Of a stretch of DNA of 64,000 nucleotides, positions 36,960 to 46,873 are shown piece by piece. How positions within the stretch are numbered: position 1 is the stretch's first letter; every line of letters starts with the position of its first letter. A model generated the notes under the pieces. The model worked only from the letters and a program-made list of their open reading frames with translations, was not told the origin of the DNA and ran no database searches. This DNA is from SAR92 clade bacterium H455 (GTDB lineage: Bacteria > Pseudomonadota > Gammaproteobacteria > Pseudomonadales > Porticoccaceae): the NCBI GenBank assembly GCA_024802545.1, contig CP103416.1, forward strand, positions 1,612,001-1,676,000. The letters run 5' to 3'. The position numbers and the translations under genes were made by a program.

Positions 36960-37853
36960 ATGACCATTACGACGATTAGTTCCGCCACGCGAGAAGTCAA
37001 AATCGGCTTTGATCAGCCCTTTGTCATTATCGGCGAACGCATAAATCCTACCGGGCGGAAAATTTTAGCCGCCGAAATGAAAGTCGGTGACTACAGCCGC
37101 GTCGAAGCCGATGCCCTGGCTCAGGTTGCTGCTGGTGCCCAGATGCTGGATGTTAACGCTGGTATTCCGCTGGCCGACGAGCCGCGTATTTTGGCTGAAG
37201 CCATTCAGCTAGTGCAGTCTATTAGTGATGTGCCCCTGAGTATCGACTCCTCGATTATCGAAGCACTGGAAGCCGGCCTTGCGGTCTATCAGGGTAAAGC
37301 CTTGGTCAACTCTGTAACCGGCGAAGACGAAGTGTTGGAGCGAGTGCTGCCTCTAGTGGCCAAATACGGTGCTGCCGTGGTGGCTATTTCCAACGACGAA
37401 ACTGGCATCTCTGAAGATCCCAATGAACGTTTTAAAGTGGCCAAGAAGATTATCGAACGGGCTGCGGATTACGGTATTCACTACAGCGACGTGATTGTTG
37501 ATCCCTTGGTTATGCCGATTGGCGCGATTAATACCGCCGGTCTGCAGGTGATGCATATAGTGCGTCGCCTCCGTGAAGAGCTAAAAGTGAACACCACCTG
37601 TGGCGCCTCCAATGTCAGCTTTGGACTGCCCAATCGCAATGGCATTAACAGTGCTTTTTTAACCATGGCAATGGGCGCGGGAATGACCTCCGCTATCACC
37701 AGCCCACTGCACGCAGAAGTGATGGCGGCAGTGCGCGGTGGCGACGTGATGATGGGCAATGATCCCAACTGTGCCAACTGGATTAAAGCCTATCGCGAAC
37801 CGGCTCCCGAAGGGGAAGGGCGGGTTCGTGGCGGTCGTAGGAAAAGGGCCTAG
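36960..37853 (+). CDS. Methyltetrahydrofolate:corrinoid methyltransferase (pterin-binding family)
   Basis: A 297-residue TIM barrel of the dihydropteroate synthase/MeTr superfamily (PF00809). IIGERINPTGRK at the N-terminus, MLDVNAGIPLADEP, SIDSS and NSVTGE are the pterin-binding loops. It would move the methyl group from methyl-corrinoid to THF, as MtgA does in betaine-using Desulfitobacterium. The ATG at 36960 is chosen over an upstream in-frame TTG because GGAG (36950-36953) suits it. The C-terminus is unusually basic (GGRRKRA). Confidence 0.9.
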   Translation: MTITTISSATREVKIGFDQPFVIIGERINPTGRKILAAEMKVGDYSRVEADALAQVAAGAQMLDVNAGIPLADEPRILAEAIQLVQSISDVPLSIDSSIIEALEAGLAVYQGKALVNSVTGEDEVLERVLPLVAKYGAAVVAISNDETGISEDPNERFKVAKKIIERAADYGIHYSDVIVDPLVMPIGAINTAGLQVMHIVRRLREELKVNTTCGASNVSFGLPNRNGINSAFLTMAMGAGMTSAITSPLHAEVMAAVRGGDVMMGNDPNCANWIKAYREPAPEGEGRVRGGRRKRA

Positions 37854-37859
37854 ATAGCT

Positions 37860-39896
37860 GTGGATCCTATCGACAAAAGGGAGAAAACGGTTGCACAGGT
37901 AAAGGTGGTTTTCACCCCCTCTGGACGCCGCGGAAGCTTTCCGGTTAATACGCCGCTGCTCCATGCCGCGCGGGTTTTGGGTGTGGATATTGACTCTGTC
38001 TGCGGGGGTCGCGGCCTCTGTGGCCGCTGCCAAATTATCTGTGCCGAAGGGTCGTTTCCGAAGCACCAAATCGACTCGGAGAGTAGTCATCTGTCACCAG
38101 TTTGCGCCACAGAAATCAAATATGGCGAGCGCAAAACAGCTCTCGCCAATGGCCGTCGCCTAAGCTGCCATACATTACTGCTGGACGATGTGGTGATTGA
38201 TGTGCCTGCGGAAAGCCAGGTGCACAGACAGATTGTGCGCAAAGACGCGGAGCACCGAGATATCCATCTCGACCCGGCGACACGGCTCTACTATGTTCAG
38301 GTTGATGACGCGGATATGCATGTGCCCAAAGGGGATGTGCAGCGCCTTATCGACGCCCTTGAGGGCCAGTGGCAGTTGCCCAACCTGAGCTGTGACAATC
38401 GGCTACTGAAAACATTGCAGCCGGTTCTGACCAAAGGCAAACGTGCCATCACCGTGGCGGTGTATAACAGTCAACAGATTATTGCCCTCTGGCCCGGCTT
38501 TCGCGATAAAGCCTATGGCGTAGCTGTAGACGTGGGCTCAACCACCATCGCCGCCCATCTCTGTGATCTCTCCAGTGGCGAAGTGTTGGCCAGCGCCAGT
38601 TTGATGAACCCGCAGATTCGCTTTGGCGAAGACTTAATGAGTCGCGTGTCCTACGTGATGATGCACCCGGAAGGGGCGGACGAAATGACCCTGGTGATCC
38701 GCGAGGCCCTAAACAGCCTCTTTGCGGAAGTGGCCGAGGCAATCGACGGCACGGTTGAGGATATTCTCGAAATTACCCTGGTGGCCAACCCGATAATGCA
38801 CCATATCCTGCTCGGCATTAGCCCAGTGGAGTTGGGCGGAGCACCCTTTGCCCTGGCCACTGACGGCGCCGTTGAAGTGCCAGCTGCGGAGTTGGAACTA
38901 AAGATTAATCCCGGTGGACGAATCTATATTTTGCCCTGCATCGCCGGTCATGTGGGCGCCGATACTGCCGGTATGATTCTCTCGGAAGAGCCTCAAGAAC
39001 AGGATCAGATGACCTTGCTGGTGGACGTGGGCACCAATGCAGAAATTGTACTGGGCAATCGCCAGCGTCTACTAGCCTGCTCCAGTCCCACAGGGCCAGC
39101 CTTTGAAGGAGCCCAAATTAGTTGCGGTCAGCGCGCCGCGACTGGCGCTATTGAGCGAGTGCGGATAAACCCTGAAACGTTGGAGCCACGCTTTAAAGTC
39201 ATCGGCTCCGACCTCTGGTCTGACGAAGAGGGCTTTAGTGCCGCGATTGAGAGCCATGGCGTCACCGGCATCTGCGGTTCGGGCATTATTGAAGTGGTTG
39301 CCGAGATGTATCTGGCCGGCATAGTGACGGTGGACGGTATTGTCGACGGTGAGCTGGTTAATCGCACTGATAGAATGGTTCAAAACGATCGCACCTGGTG
39401 CTATGTTCTGCACTCTCCTGTAAGCGATGAAGCCCAGATTCTGGTAACACAAAATGATATCCGCCAAATTCAGCTGGCCAAAGCCGCCCTCTATGCCGGG
39501 GTAAAATTATTGATGGATCATATTGGCACTGACAGGGTAGAGCGTATTCGTTTGGCTGGAGCCTTTGGCAGTCATATCAATGTGCAACATGCCATGGTCT
39601 TGGGTTTGATTCCCGACTGTGTATTAGATGAGGTTTCCTCTGCGGGCAATGCCGCGGGAACCGGTGCACGTATTGCCCTGTTAAACCGTCAGTCTCGCGA
39701 TGCAATTGAAACCCTAGTGAAAAATATTGAAAAAGTTGAAACCGCGCTCGAGCCAAAATTTCAGGATTATTTTGTCGATGCCATGGCCTTTCCCAACAAA
39801 ACCGATCCCTTTCCTAATCTATTTTCTCTGGTAACTAGACCTGCAGTAAAACAGCTTGTGGATAACGCTGGAGGCAGAAAGCGTCGACGGCGCTAA
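37860..39896 (+). CDS. Corrinoid activation protein, [2Fe-2S] plus ASKHA ATPase (RamA/RACE-like, DUF4445)
   Basis: 678 residues. An N-terminal ferredoxin-like domain has Cys48, Cys54 and Cys57 in CGGRGLCGRC for a [2Fe-2S] cluster; further cysteines follow about residues 82-105. A linker region precedes a large C-terminal ASKHA domain (about 215-650) with AVDVGSTTIAAHLCDL and LVDVGTNAEIVLGN nucleotide loops. Proteins of this type use ATP to reduce inactive cob(II)alamin back to Co(I) in corrinoid methyltransferases. That need is greatest in oxygen-exposed cells. Start is GTG 37860, 7 bases after the previous gene. Probably the last gene of the operon. Confidence 0.88.
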   Translation: MDPIDKREKTVAQVKVVFTPSGRRGSFPVNTPLLHAARVLGVDIDSVCGGRGLCGRCQIICAEGSFPKHQIDSESSHLSPVCATEIKYGERKTALANGRRLSCHTLLLDDVVIDVPAESQVHRQIVRKDAEHRDIHLDPATRLYYVQVDDADMHVPKGDVQRLIDALEGQWQLPNLSCDNRLLKTLQPVLTKGKRAITVAVYNSQQIIALWPGFRDKAYGVAVDVGSTTIAAHLCDLSSGEVLASASLMNPQIRFGEDLMSRVSYVMMHPEGADEMTLVIREALNSLFAEVAEAIDGTVEDILEITLVANPIMHHILLGISPVELGGAPFALATDGAVEVPAAELELKINPGGRIYILPCIAGHVGADTAGMILSEEPQEQDQMTLLVDVGTNAEIVLGNRQRLLACSSPTGPAFEGAQISCGQRAATGAIERVRINPETLEPRFKVIGSDLWSDEEGFSAAIESHGVTGICGSGIIEVVAEMYLAGIVTVDGIVDGELVNRTDRMVQNDRTWCYVLHSPVSDEAQILVTQNDIRQIQLAKAALYAGVKLLMDHIGTDRVERIRLAGAFGSHINVQHAMVLGLIPDCVLDEVSSAGNAAGTGARIALLNRQSRDAIETLVKNIEKVETALEPKFQDYFVDAMAFPNKTDPFPNLFSLVTRPAVKQLVDNAGGRKRRRR

Positions 39897-40025
39897 GGGT
39901 TATCTTTGTTAATAAAAAATAGGGATGTTTTTACTCTAAAAACGCTTCTTAAAAATTAGCTTGTTGATCTATACTCGAGGAATGCCACTCACAAGAAGAG
40001 GCACTCAGTAGAAGGCGTTTTAAAA

Positions 40026-41009
40026 ATGTCCGATGATATCTCTGTAGAGCAAGTTGAACCTGTGGTTACCCTGAATATTGGGTTTCTATTAATGCCCGAA
40101 TTTACCCTCAGCACCTTTGCTAACGCCGTGGGTATACTGCGTATGGCCAACCGTATTAGTGGCCGTGAACTGTATCGCTGGTCAACCTATAGCTCAACTG
40201 GTGAGGCGGTGTTATCGAGCTCTGGTCTGGAAATTCGGCCTGATGGCGTCCTCGACAGCGCCACTGAGTTGAATATATTGATGGTCTGTGGCGGCTACAA
40301 TATTAAACAGCATTGCACCAAGTTACTCAGCGATCGTCTGCGTGTTTTTGCCAAGAATAAAATCCCCTTGGGTGCTCTGTGCACCGGAACCTATGCGCTT
40401 GCCAACGCCGGTTTGTTAGATGGTTATCGCTGTACCATTCATTGGGAAAACCTTGCCAGCATGCGTGAAGAATTCCCCAAGCTACAATTATCGTCCAGTC
40501 TTTTTGCTATAGACCGGGATCGCTACACCTGCTCTGGTGGCATCAGCTCCATTGATCTGATGCTTAATTTGGTTGCCAGTATTCACGGCCATCAGTTAGT
40601 GCAGCAGATCTCTGAACAATTTACCTGTGATCGTGTGCGCACTGAAAAAGATGCCCAGCGAGCGCCACTGCAGTACTTGATTGGTGCCAGCCAACCGCGC
40701 TTGGTGGACGCTGTAACCCTGATGGAAAGCAATGTTGAAGAGCCACTATCGCTGGATGAGGTGGCAAACTATGTGGGTATTTCACGACGCCAGTTAGAAC
40801 GTTTATTTAATCGCTATTTACACTGTGCGCCCTCGCGTTATTATCTCGAGCTGCGTCTATCTAGGGCGCGTCTATTGTTGCTGCAAACTTCAATTCCAGT
40901 GATCGATGTGGCGATTAGCTGTGGCTTCTCAACCGCGCCGCATTTTAGCCGCTGCTACAGCGAACTCTATGGCAAACCGCCGAGCAATGAGCGCAGCATG
41001 CGGGACTAA
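40026..41009 (+). CDS. GlxA-family transcriptional regulator 1 (DJ-1/PfpI plus AraC domain)
   Basis: 327 residues: an N-terminal DJ-1/PfpI-like domain (about 15-190, GALCTGTYALANAGLLDG at the elbow) and a C-terminal AraC double helix-turn-helix (about 225-325, LDEVANYVGISRRQLERLF). The fold matches GbdR, which activates glycine betaine catabolism in Pseudomonas, and its position beside betaine-type genes supports a GbdR-like role. This is inferred, not shown by residue-level comparison. It has its own 129-base upstream region. Confidence 0.85.
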   Translation: MSDDISVEQVEPVVTLNIGFLLMPEFTLSTFANAVGILRMANRISGRELYRWSTYSSTGEAVLSSSGLEIRPDGVLDSATELNILMVCGGYNIKQHCTKLLSDRLRVFAKNKIPLGALCTGTYALANAGLLDGYRCTIHWENLASMREEFPKLQLSSSLFAIDRDRYTCSGGISSIDLMLNLVASIHGHQLVQQISEQFTCDRVRTEKDAQRAPLQYLIGASQPRLVDAVTLMESNVEEPLSLDEVANYVGISRRQLERLFNRYLHCAPSRYYLELRLSRARLLLLQTSIPVIDVAISCGFSTAPHFSRCYSELYGKPPSNERSMRD

Positions 41010-41071
41010 AATGCTGGCGGTTTTTTATTACAGAACCCTTTTTTACAGGACTTTTTGTAATAGGGCTTTGA

Positions 41072-42049
41072 TTAACGGCATTCTGTAGGTTTTTTAGCAA
41101 AGTTCGCGCGAAACGCACGAGAGAAATGAGCTGTATCAGCGAAGCCAGTTTCCTGAGCAATGTCGGTGATTAACCGTTGAGTATTCTGCAGTAGCCAAAG
41201 CCCATAGTTTAGGCGAATCTTGCGATAAAACTTTTGTAAGCTATCACCGGTTTGACTGATAAATAAACGCTCAAGTTGGCGTTTTGAAATATTCAATCGC
41301 TGGGCAATTTCATCTGTTGACAGGGGACGACTAAGGTTTTGTTCGAGCAGTAATAGTGCCCGTGCAACCCACTTGTTATCGACCTGGTAGTCCGATGCCG
41401 GTTGCGGCTGCGGCGCATTGGCTGGGCGCGGGTTATCCATCTGTAGAATACGTAGACTTTTGCGTGCCCAACTCTGTCCCAGATGACGCTCAATAATATA
41501 GCCCGCAAGGTCCGCTGCCACAGCACCACCGGCGCAGGTAATGCGATCGCCATCGTCGACAAATAGCTGCTCTGCCACCGGAATAACCTCGCTGTAATGA
41601 TCGGCCAAATCCTTGTAGTGAAACCAGCTGACACAACAGCGGCGCTGGTCCATCAGCCCGGCGCGAATCATCGCGAAGGAGCCGGTGCAGAGGCCCACAA
41701 TAGGGACATGGGCGCGGTCTGCCTGTTGCAAATAATCGATCACATGCTGGCTGCCGTGCAAGGTTTTTTGCAGCAGTCCACCGACCACCACTATGTAGTC
41801 AAACTCCTCTGGATCGCGATAGGTTTCCCAGGGCTTAACTTGGACCCCAGAGCTGGAAGAAATTGGCTCAAGGTTGGGCCCCATTACTGTCCAATGACAG
41901 TTTATTTGCTGGCTCTGGTCCCCCTCATCGGCAGCCAAACGAAGCGCGTCAAGAAAGGCGGAAAAGGGCAGCAGGGTAAAGCTGGGCATAAGCACGAAGC
42001 CCACCGATAAGCTTGGCGATATTTTATCTTGGTTGGCTTTTTTAGTCAT
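41072..42049 (-). CDS. GlxA-family transcriptional regulator 2 (DJ-1/PfpI plus AraC domain)
   Basis: 325 residues with the same two-domain layout: a DJ-1/PfpI domain (VGLCTGSFAMIRAGLMDQ) and an AraC domain (LSTDEIAQRLNISKRQLERLF). It converges on regulator 1 (62 bases apart) and diverges from soxB with 225 bases between the start codons, so it is the natural candidate to control soxBDAG. The two regulators are clearly distinct in sequence, not a recent duplication. Confidence 0.85.
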   Translation of the reverse strand: MTKKANQDKISPSLSVGFVLMPSFTLLPFSAFLDALRLAADEGDQSQQINCHWTVMGPNLEPISSSSGVQVKPWETYRDPEEFDYIVVVGGLLQKTLHGSQHVIDYLQQADRAHVPIVGLCTGSFAMIRAGLMDQRRCCVSWFHYKDLADHYSEVIPVAEQLFVDDGDRITCAGGAVAADLAGYIIERHLGQSWARKSLRILQMDNPRPANAPQPQPASDYQVDNKWVARALLLLEQNLSRPLSTDEIAQRLNISKRQLERLFISQTGDSLQKFYRKIRLNYGLWLLQNTQRLITDIAQETGFADTAHFSRAFRANFAKKPTECR

Positions 42050-42274
42050 ACTGAGAGGCCTATTTTTTTAATTATTTTGGCTCTCTGCAGTGTAGGGTCG
42101 ACGGCATTTATATACAACAGATCTGTCTTTTAGCTTGAATTAAACTGCCATTATTGGGGTTTTAAGGCTATATGTCGTTTTTGGGCCCTGAGGTTGTCAG
42201 TTTTCTTCTAGTTGCCAGTGCCTGCAACTTGCTCCAATGGACGCTGTTAATCGCTATTGGGTAGACCAATAATA

Positions 42275-43525
42275 ATGAAAAAATATTCCGCCTTCAGCCT
42301 CTTCAAAAATGCCCTGAGTTATCACGAGAACTGGCAGAAAGTCTGGCGCAGTCCCACGCCCAAAAAAGATTACGACGTGATTGTTGTCGGCGGCGGTGGA
42401 CATGGGTTAGCCACGGCCTACTATCTGGCCAAAGTCCATGGTATTACCAATATTGCGGTGATCGAAAAAGGCTATTTGGGTGGCGGCAATACAGCCCGAA
42501 ACACCACCATTATTCGATCCAACTATCTCTGGGATGAAGCGGCGCAGCTCTATGATCTGTCGCTAAAGCTGTGGGAGAGTTTGAGTCAAGAGCTTAACTA
42601 CAATGTTATGTTCAGTCAGCGCGGTGTGCTTAATCTGGGTCACAACCTGCAGGATATGCGCGATATAGAGCGGCGGGTCAATGCCAACCGTCTCAATGGC
42701 ATAGATGGCGAAGTGGTTAGCCCCGAGCGCATTAAAGAGATCGCGCCATTAATCAATATTTCCCCTAACAGTCGCTATCCGATACTGGGTGCCTCATGGC
42801 AGCCTCGCGGCGGTACTGCCCGTCACGACGCCGTGGCCTGGGGCTATGCCCGTGGTGCAGATGCCCTGGGTGTAGATCTGATTCAGCAAACTGAAGTCAC
42901 AGGTATCCGCCGCAAAGACGGTGCCGTAGTCGGTGTTGAGACTACCGCTGGCTTTATAGGTGCGCGTAAAGTGGCCTGTGTCACCGCCGGTAATTCAAGT
43001 GTGGTGGCGGCGATGGCCGGTTTGCGATTGCCGGTAGAGTCGCGGCCATTGCAGGCCTTAGTATCTGAACCGGTTAAACCCTGCCTGGATACAGTGGTGA
43101 TGTCCAATGCGGTACACGGTTATATCAGCCAGTCCGACAAAGGGGATCTGGTGATTGGTGCCGGCGTCGACAGTTACAACGGCTATGGTCAGCGCGGTTC
43201 TTTTCATGTTGTTGAACATACCATTCAAGCCATCTGCGAACTGTTTCCCGCCTTTAGTCGAGTACGCATGAATCGCCAGTGGGGCGGTATTGTCGACACC
43301 TGTCCCGATGCCTGCCCGATTATCAGTAAGACCTCTGTCGACGGGCTCTACTTTAACTGTGGCTGGGGCACTGGTGGCTTTAAGGCGACCCCAGGGTCTG
43401 GCTATGTATTTGCTGACACCGTGGCCAATGATCGTCCTCATCCTCTGGCAGCGGCATTTAATATTGACCGTTTTAATAGCGGCGCGCTGATCGATGAACA
43501 CGGCGCTGCTGGTGTGGCGCATTAA
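42275..43525 (+). CDS. soxB: Sarcosine oxidase subunit beta
   Basis: The catalytic flavin subunit of heterotetrameric sarcosine oxidase, which oxidises sarcosine to glycine with formation of methylene-THF and hydrogen peroxide. The 416 residues begin [20 protein letters not shown], a conserved start; a TTG six codons earlier is less likely. The FAD loop is [32 protein letters not shown] (His184) is the segment that carries the covalent FMN histidine in this family. First gene of soxBDAG. Confidence 0.95.
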   Translation: MKKYSAFSLFKNALSYHENWQKVWRSPTPKKDYDVIVVGGGGHGLATAYYLAKVHGITNIAVIEKGYLGGGNTARNTTIIRSNYLWDEAAQLYDLSLKLWESLSQELNYNVMFSQRGVLNLGHNLQDMRDIERRVNANRLNGIDGEVVSPERIKEIAPLINISPNSRYPILGASWQPRGGTARHDAVAWGYARGADALGVDLIQQTEVTGIRRKDGAVVGVETTAGFIGARKVACVTAGNSSVVAAMAGLRLPVESRPLQALVSEPVKPCLDTVVMSNAVHGYISQSDKGDLVIGAGVDSYNGYGQRGSFHVVEHTIQAICELFPAFSRVRMNRQWGGIVDTCPDACPIISKTSVDGLYFNCGWGTGGFKATPGSGYVFADTVANDRPHPLAAAFNIDRFNSGALIDEHGAAGVAH

Positions 43526-43568
43526 TTATCCTAGCTGAAAATGAAATGTCTAAAATCATGAGAAAAAT

Positions 43569-43859
43569 ATGTTACTAATCCATTGCCCCCACTGTCTGGA
43601 ATATCGCGACGAGGAAGAGTTTAGCTATGGCGGCGAAGCCCATATAGTTCGCCCTCTGGATCCTGAAGCGCTTAACGACCAAGAGTGGGGCGACTACCTG
43701 TTCTTTCGCACCAATTCTCGCGGTATACACCAGGAGATGTGGTATCACTCTGTGGGTTGTCGACGCTATTTCAATGCCACCCGCAATACAGTCACCTATG
43801 AGATTTTAGAAACCTATAAAACTGGCACTCAGCCAACTATTACGGGAGCCAATCAATGA
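43569..43859 (+). CDS. soxD: Sarcosine oxidase subunit delta
   Basis: The 96-residue zinc-binding subunit of the tetramer. Zinc ligands are visible as Cys6 and Cys9 (HCPHC) and, later, His and Cys in YHSVGCRRYF. Length and motifs are exactly those of the family. Its stop overlaps the soxA start (ATGA). Confidence 0.95.
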   Translation: MLLIHCPHCLEYRDEEEFSYGGEAHIVRPLDPEALNDQEWGDYLFFRTNSRGIHQEMWYHSVGCRRYFNATRNTVTYEILETYKTGTQPTITGANQ

Positions 43860-46800
43860 GCCCTAATCAAGTGAGCCCTAATCGTTTGCCGACTCATACT
43901 GGGGCCACTATCGATTTTACCTTTAATGGCAAAGCCTTAAAGGGCATCGCCGGCGACACATTGGCCTCTGCACTGCTGGCCAATGGGGTTGATGTGGTGG
44001 GTCGCAGTTTTAAATATGCCCGACCGCGAGGAATCTTTGGCCATGGTGCCGAAGAGCCCAATGGCATTATTCAACTGGGCTCAGGGGCTGGCACCGTGCC
44101 CAATCTGAAAGCCACTCAGGTAGAGCTCTATCAGGGACTTGAGGCCTCCAGTGTCAATGGCTGGCCCAGCGTTAACTTCGATGTGATGGGCATAGTCGGG
44201 GCCTTTGGTCGCCTGATGCCACCGGGATTTTATTACAAAACCTTTATGTACCCGAAAAAACTCTGGATGACTTACGAGTATTTTATTCGCAAGGCTGCAG
44301 GCTTGGGTGCTGCCCCAGTGAAAGACGATCCCGACAGCTATGACCGACTTAATCAGCACTGTGATGTGCTAGTGGTGGGAGCAGGTCCGACAGGTTTAGT
44401 CGCCGCCCGTGAAGCCGCACGCACTGGTGCACGAGTGATTATTGCCGACGAGCAGTCTGAGTTTGGCGGCAGCTTGCTGGCCTCAAAGCAGTCTATGGAT
44501 GGACTTATAGCCAGGGATTGGGTCGCCAGTCTGGTGACTGAACTCAGGGCCTATAGCAATGTGCAGATGCTGCCGCGAAGCACTGTGTTTGGCTATTACG
44601 ACCACAATTTTTTAACCATTTTAGAGCGCCGCACAGATCATCTGGGACTGACCTCGGCCCATCTGGTGCGTCAGCGTATGCACAGAGTTAGAGCCGCTCA
44701 GGTAGTACTGGCAACCGGTGCCTTTGAACGCCCCCTGGTGTTTTCCCACAACGATATTCCCGGTGTTATGCTGGCCTCGTCAGTCTCCACCTACGTCAAT
44801 CGCTATGGCGTGGCCCCCGGTAATAAGCTGGTGCTTTTCACCACCAATGACAATGCCTATCAAACTGCCGTAGATTGGCACCAGACTGGTCGCGACGTGG
44901 TTGCAGTCATAGATACACGCAGAGATCCAAGCGGCGACATAGTAGTCGCGGTGAAAGCCCTGGGTATAGACGTGATCGCTGGCCATGGAGTTATAGAAGC
45001 TCAGGGTAACAAGCGTGTTAAGCGCGCCCTGATCGCGCCGATCAATGAGGCTGGCACTGAGGTGATCGGTGCGGTGAGAGTTCTAGACTGCGACTTGATC
45101 GCCTGTTCTGGTGGCTGGAGTCCAGCGGTTCACTTGAGTTCTCATACAGGCGCCAAACCGGTATGGGATGAGAGTATTGTTGGCTTTAGACCTGGAGAGT
45201 CAAAACAGCAGGAACGTTCTGCCGGAGCCTGCAGAGGTACCTTTGATCTCGCGGGCTGTCTGAGTGAGGGTGCTGTTGCCGGCGCCGATGCGGCTAATCG
45301 CTCTGGTCACGGAGAAGGCAGTACCCAATTCCCGATCTGCGCTGTTGAGGCGTTTAAAGAGCAGCCACAGCAGGCACTGTTTTTGGTGCCTCACACTAAA
45401 AGTACCAGCCGTGCGCCGAGCCAATTTGTCGATTTTCAGTTGGATGTCAGTGCCAGTGCCATTGAACTTGCAGTCCGTGAAGGCTTTGAATCGGTTGAGC
45501 ATGTGAAGCGTTACACCGCTCTGGGTTTTGGCACAGATCAGGGCAAGCTGGGCAATATTAACGGTATGGCTATTTTGGCTAATGCCCTGAATCAGAGTAT
45601 TGCTGAGACCGGCACGACAATTTTCCGACCCTCCTATACACCCACAACCTTTGGCGCTATCGCCGGACGCGACGTGAATAATCTGTTTGATCCTGAACGC
45701 TATACCGCTATGCACCGCTGGCATGTAGAGCAGGGTGCTGAGTTTGAAAATGTCGGCCAGTGGAAGCGCCCCTGGTACTTCCCAAACCAGGGCGAGAGCA
45801 TGCAAGATGCGGTTGACCGGGAGAGTCTCGCAGTGCGCAGCAGTGTGGGTATTTTGGACGCGACGACCCTGGGCAAGATTGATATTCAGGGCCCGGATGC
45901 CGCAGAGTTTATTACCCGCATGTACAGTAATTCCTATCTAAAATTAGCCCCGGGCAAATGTCGCTACGGGGTGATGCTGAAAGAAGATGGCATGATTTTC
46001 GATGACGGTGTTTGCGCCTGTCTGGGAGACAATCATTATTTGATGTTTACCACTACTGGCGGTGCCGCTGGGGTATTGGCATGGCTCGAACTCTGGCAGC
46101 AAACAGAGTGGCCAGAGCTGCAGGTGTATTTTACCTCGGTGACTGATCACTGGACTACGGCCACGGTTACCGGCCCCAATGCACGCAAGGTGATTGCCAA
46201 GGTCTGTAGCGACATAGAGCTGTCCAATGAGGCATTCCCGTTTATGGATTGGCGGAATGGCACTGTGGCGGGCATTAAGGCGAGAATTTTCCGTATCAGC
46301 TTTACTGGTGAACTGTCCTACGAAGTCAATGTACCAGCCCATTATGGTCGCCATGTTTGGGAGGCGTTAATAGCCGCCGGTGAAGAATTTAATATCACCC
46401 CATACGGCACTGAAACCATGCATGTTCTGCGTGCCGAGAAGGGCTTTATTATTGTTGGTCAAGATACCGACGGCTCCATGACCCCTGCGGATATGAATAT
46501 GGATTGGGTGGTGGGCAAGAAAAAAACCTTTAGTTTTATTGGCAAGCGATCTCTTCAGCGCAGTGATATGTTGCGGGAAAATCGCAAGCAGCTGGTCGGG
46601 TTAAAAACCCTGGAGGCCAAGACTGTGTTGCCCGAGGGGGCACAGGTTGTGTTCGATGCCAAACAGGCAATTCCCATGTCCATGCAGGGGCATGTGACCT
46701 CGAGCTATTACAGTGCCAGCCTGGGTCATGCCATAGCTCTTGCGGTGGTCAAAGGTGGCCATAGTCGACTCGGACAGATAGTCCATTGCCCCTTGGCCGA

Positions 46801-46873
46801 TGGCCGCACTATAGCCGCAGAAATTGTCAGTTCGGTGTTTTACGATCCCAAGGGAGAGCGTCACCATGTCTAA
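43856..46873 (+). CDS. soxA: Sarcosine oxidase subunit alpha
   Basis: 1005 residues. A ferredoxin-like fold without cluster cysteines (about 15-110) is followed by an NAD-binding domain (VLVVGAGPTGLVAAREAARTG about 170) and a C-terminal GcvT-like THF domain (about 610-1000) that captures the methylene group. NAD and FAD sit in the alpha-beta core of known enzymes. Slightly longer than the Corynebacterium subunit (about 965). It overlaps soxD and soxG by 4 and 8 bases. Confidence 0.95.
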   Translation: MSPNQVSPNRLPTHTGATIDFTFNGKALKGIAGDTLASALLANGVDVVGRSFKYARPRGIFGHGAEEPNGIIQLGSGAGTVPNLKATQVELYQGLEASSVNGWPSVNFDVMGIVGAFGRLMPPGFYYKTFMYPKKLWMTYEYFIRKAAGLGAAPVKDDPDSYDRLNQHCDVLVVGAGPTGLVAAREAARTGARVIIADEQSEFGGSLLASKQSMDGLIARDWVASLVTELRAYSNVQMLPRSTVFGYYDHNFLTILERRTDHLGLTSAHLVRQRMHRVRAAQVVLATGAFERPLVFSHNDIPGVMLASSVSTYVNRYGVAPGNKLVLFTTNDNAYQTAVDWHQTGRDVVAVIDTRRDPSGDIVVAVKALGIDVIAGHGVIEAQGNKRVKRALIAPINEAGTEVIGAVRVLDCDLIACSGGWSPAVHLSSHTGAKPVWDESIVGFRPGESKQQERSAGACRGTFDLAGCLSEGAVAGADAANRSGHGEGSTQFPICAVEAFKEQPQQALFLVPHTKSTSRAPSQFVDFQLDVSASAIELAVREGFESVEHVKRYTALGFGTDQGKLGNINGMAILANALNQSIAETGTTIFRPSYTPTTFGAIAGRDVNNLFDPERYTAMHRWHVEQGAEFENVGQWKRPWYFPNQGESMQDAVDRESLAVRSSVGILDATTLGKIDIQGPDAAEFITRMYSNSYLKLAPGKCRYGVMLKEDGMIFDDGVCACLGDNHYLMFTTTGGAAGVLAWLELWQQTEWPELQVYFTSVTDHWTTATVTGPNARKVIAKVCSDIELSNEAFPFMDWRNGTVAGIKARIFRISFTGELSYEVNVPAHYGRHVWEALIAAGEEFNITPYGTETMHVLRAEKGFIIVGQDTDGSMTPADMNMDWVVGKKKTFSFIGKRSLQRSDMLRENRKQLVGLKTLEAKTVLPEGAQVVFDAKQAIPMSMQGHVTSSYYSASLGHAIALAVVKGGHSRLGQIVHCPLADGRTIAAEIVSSVFYDPKGERHHV

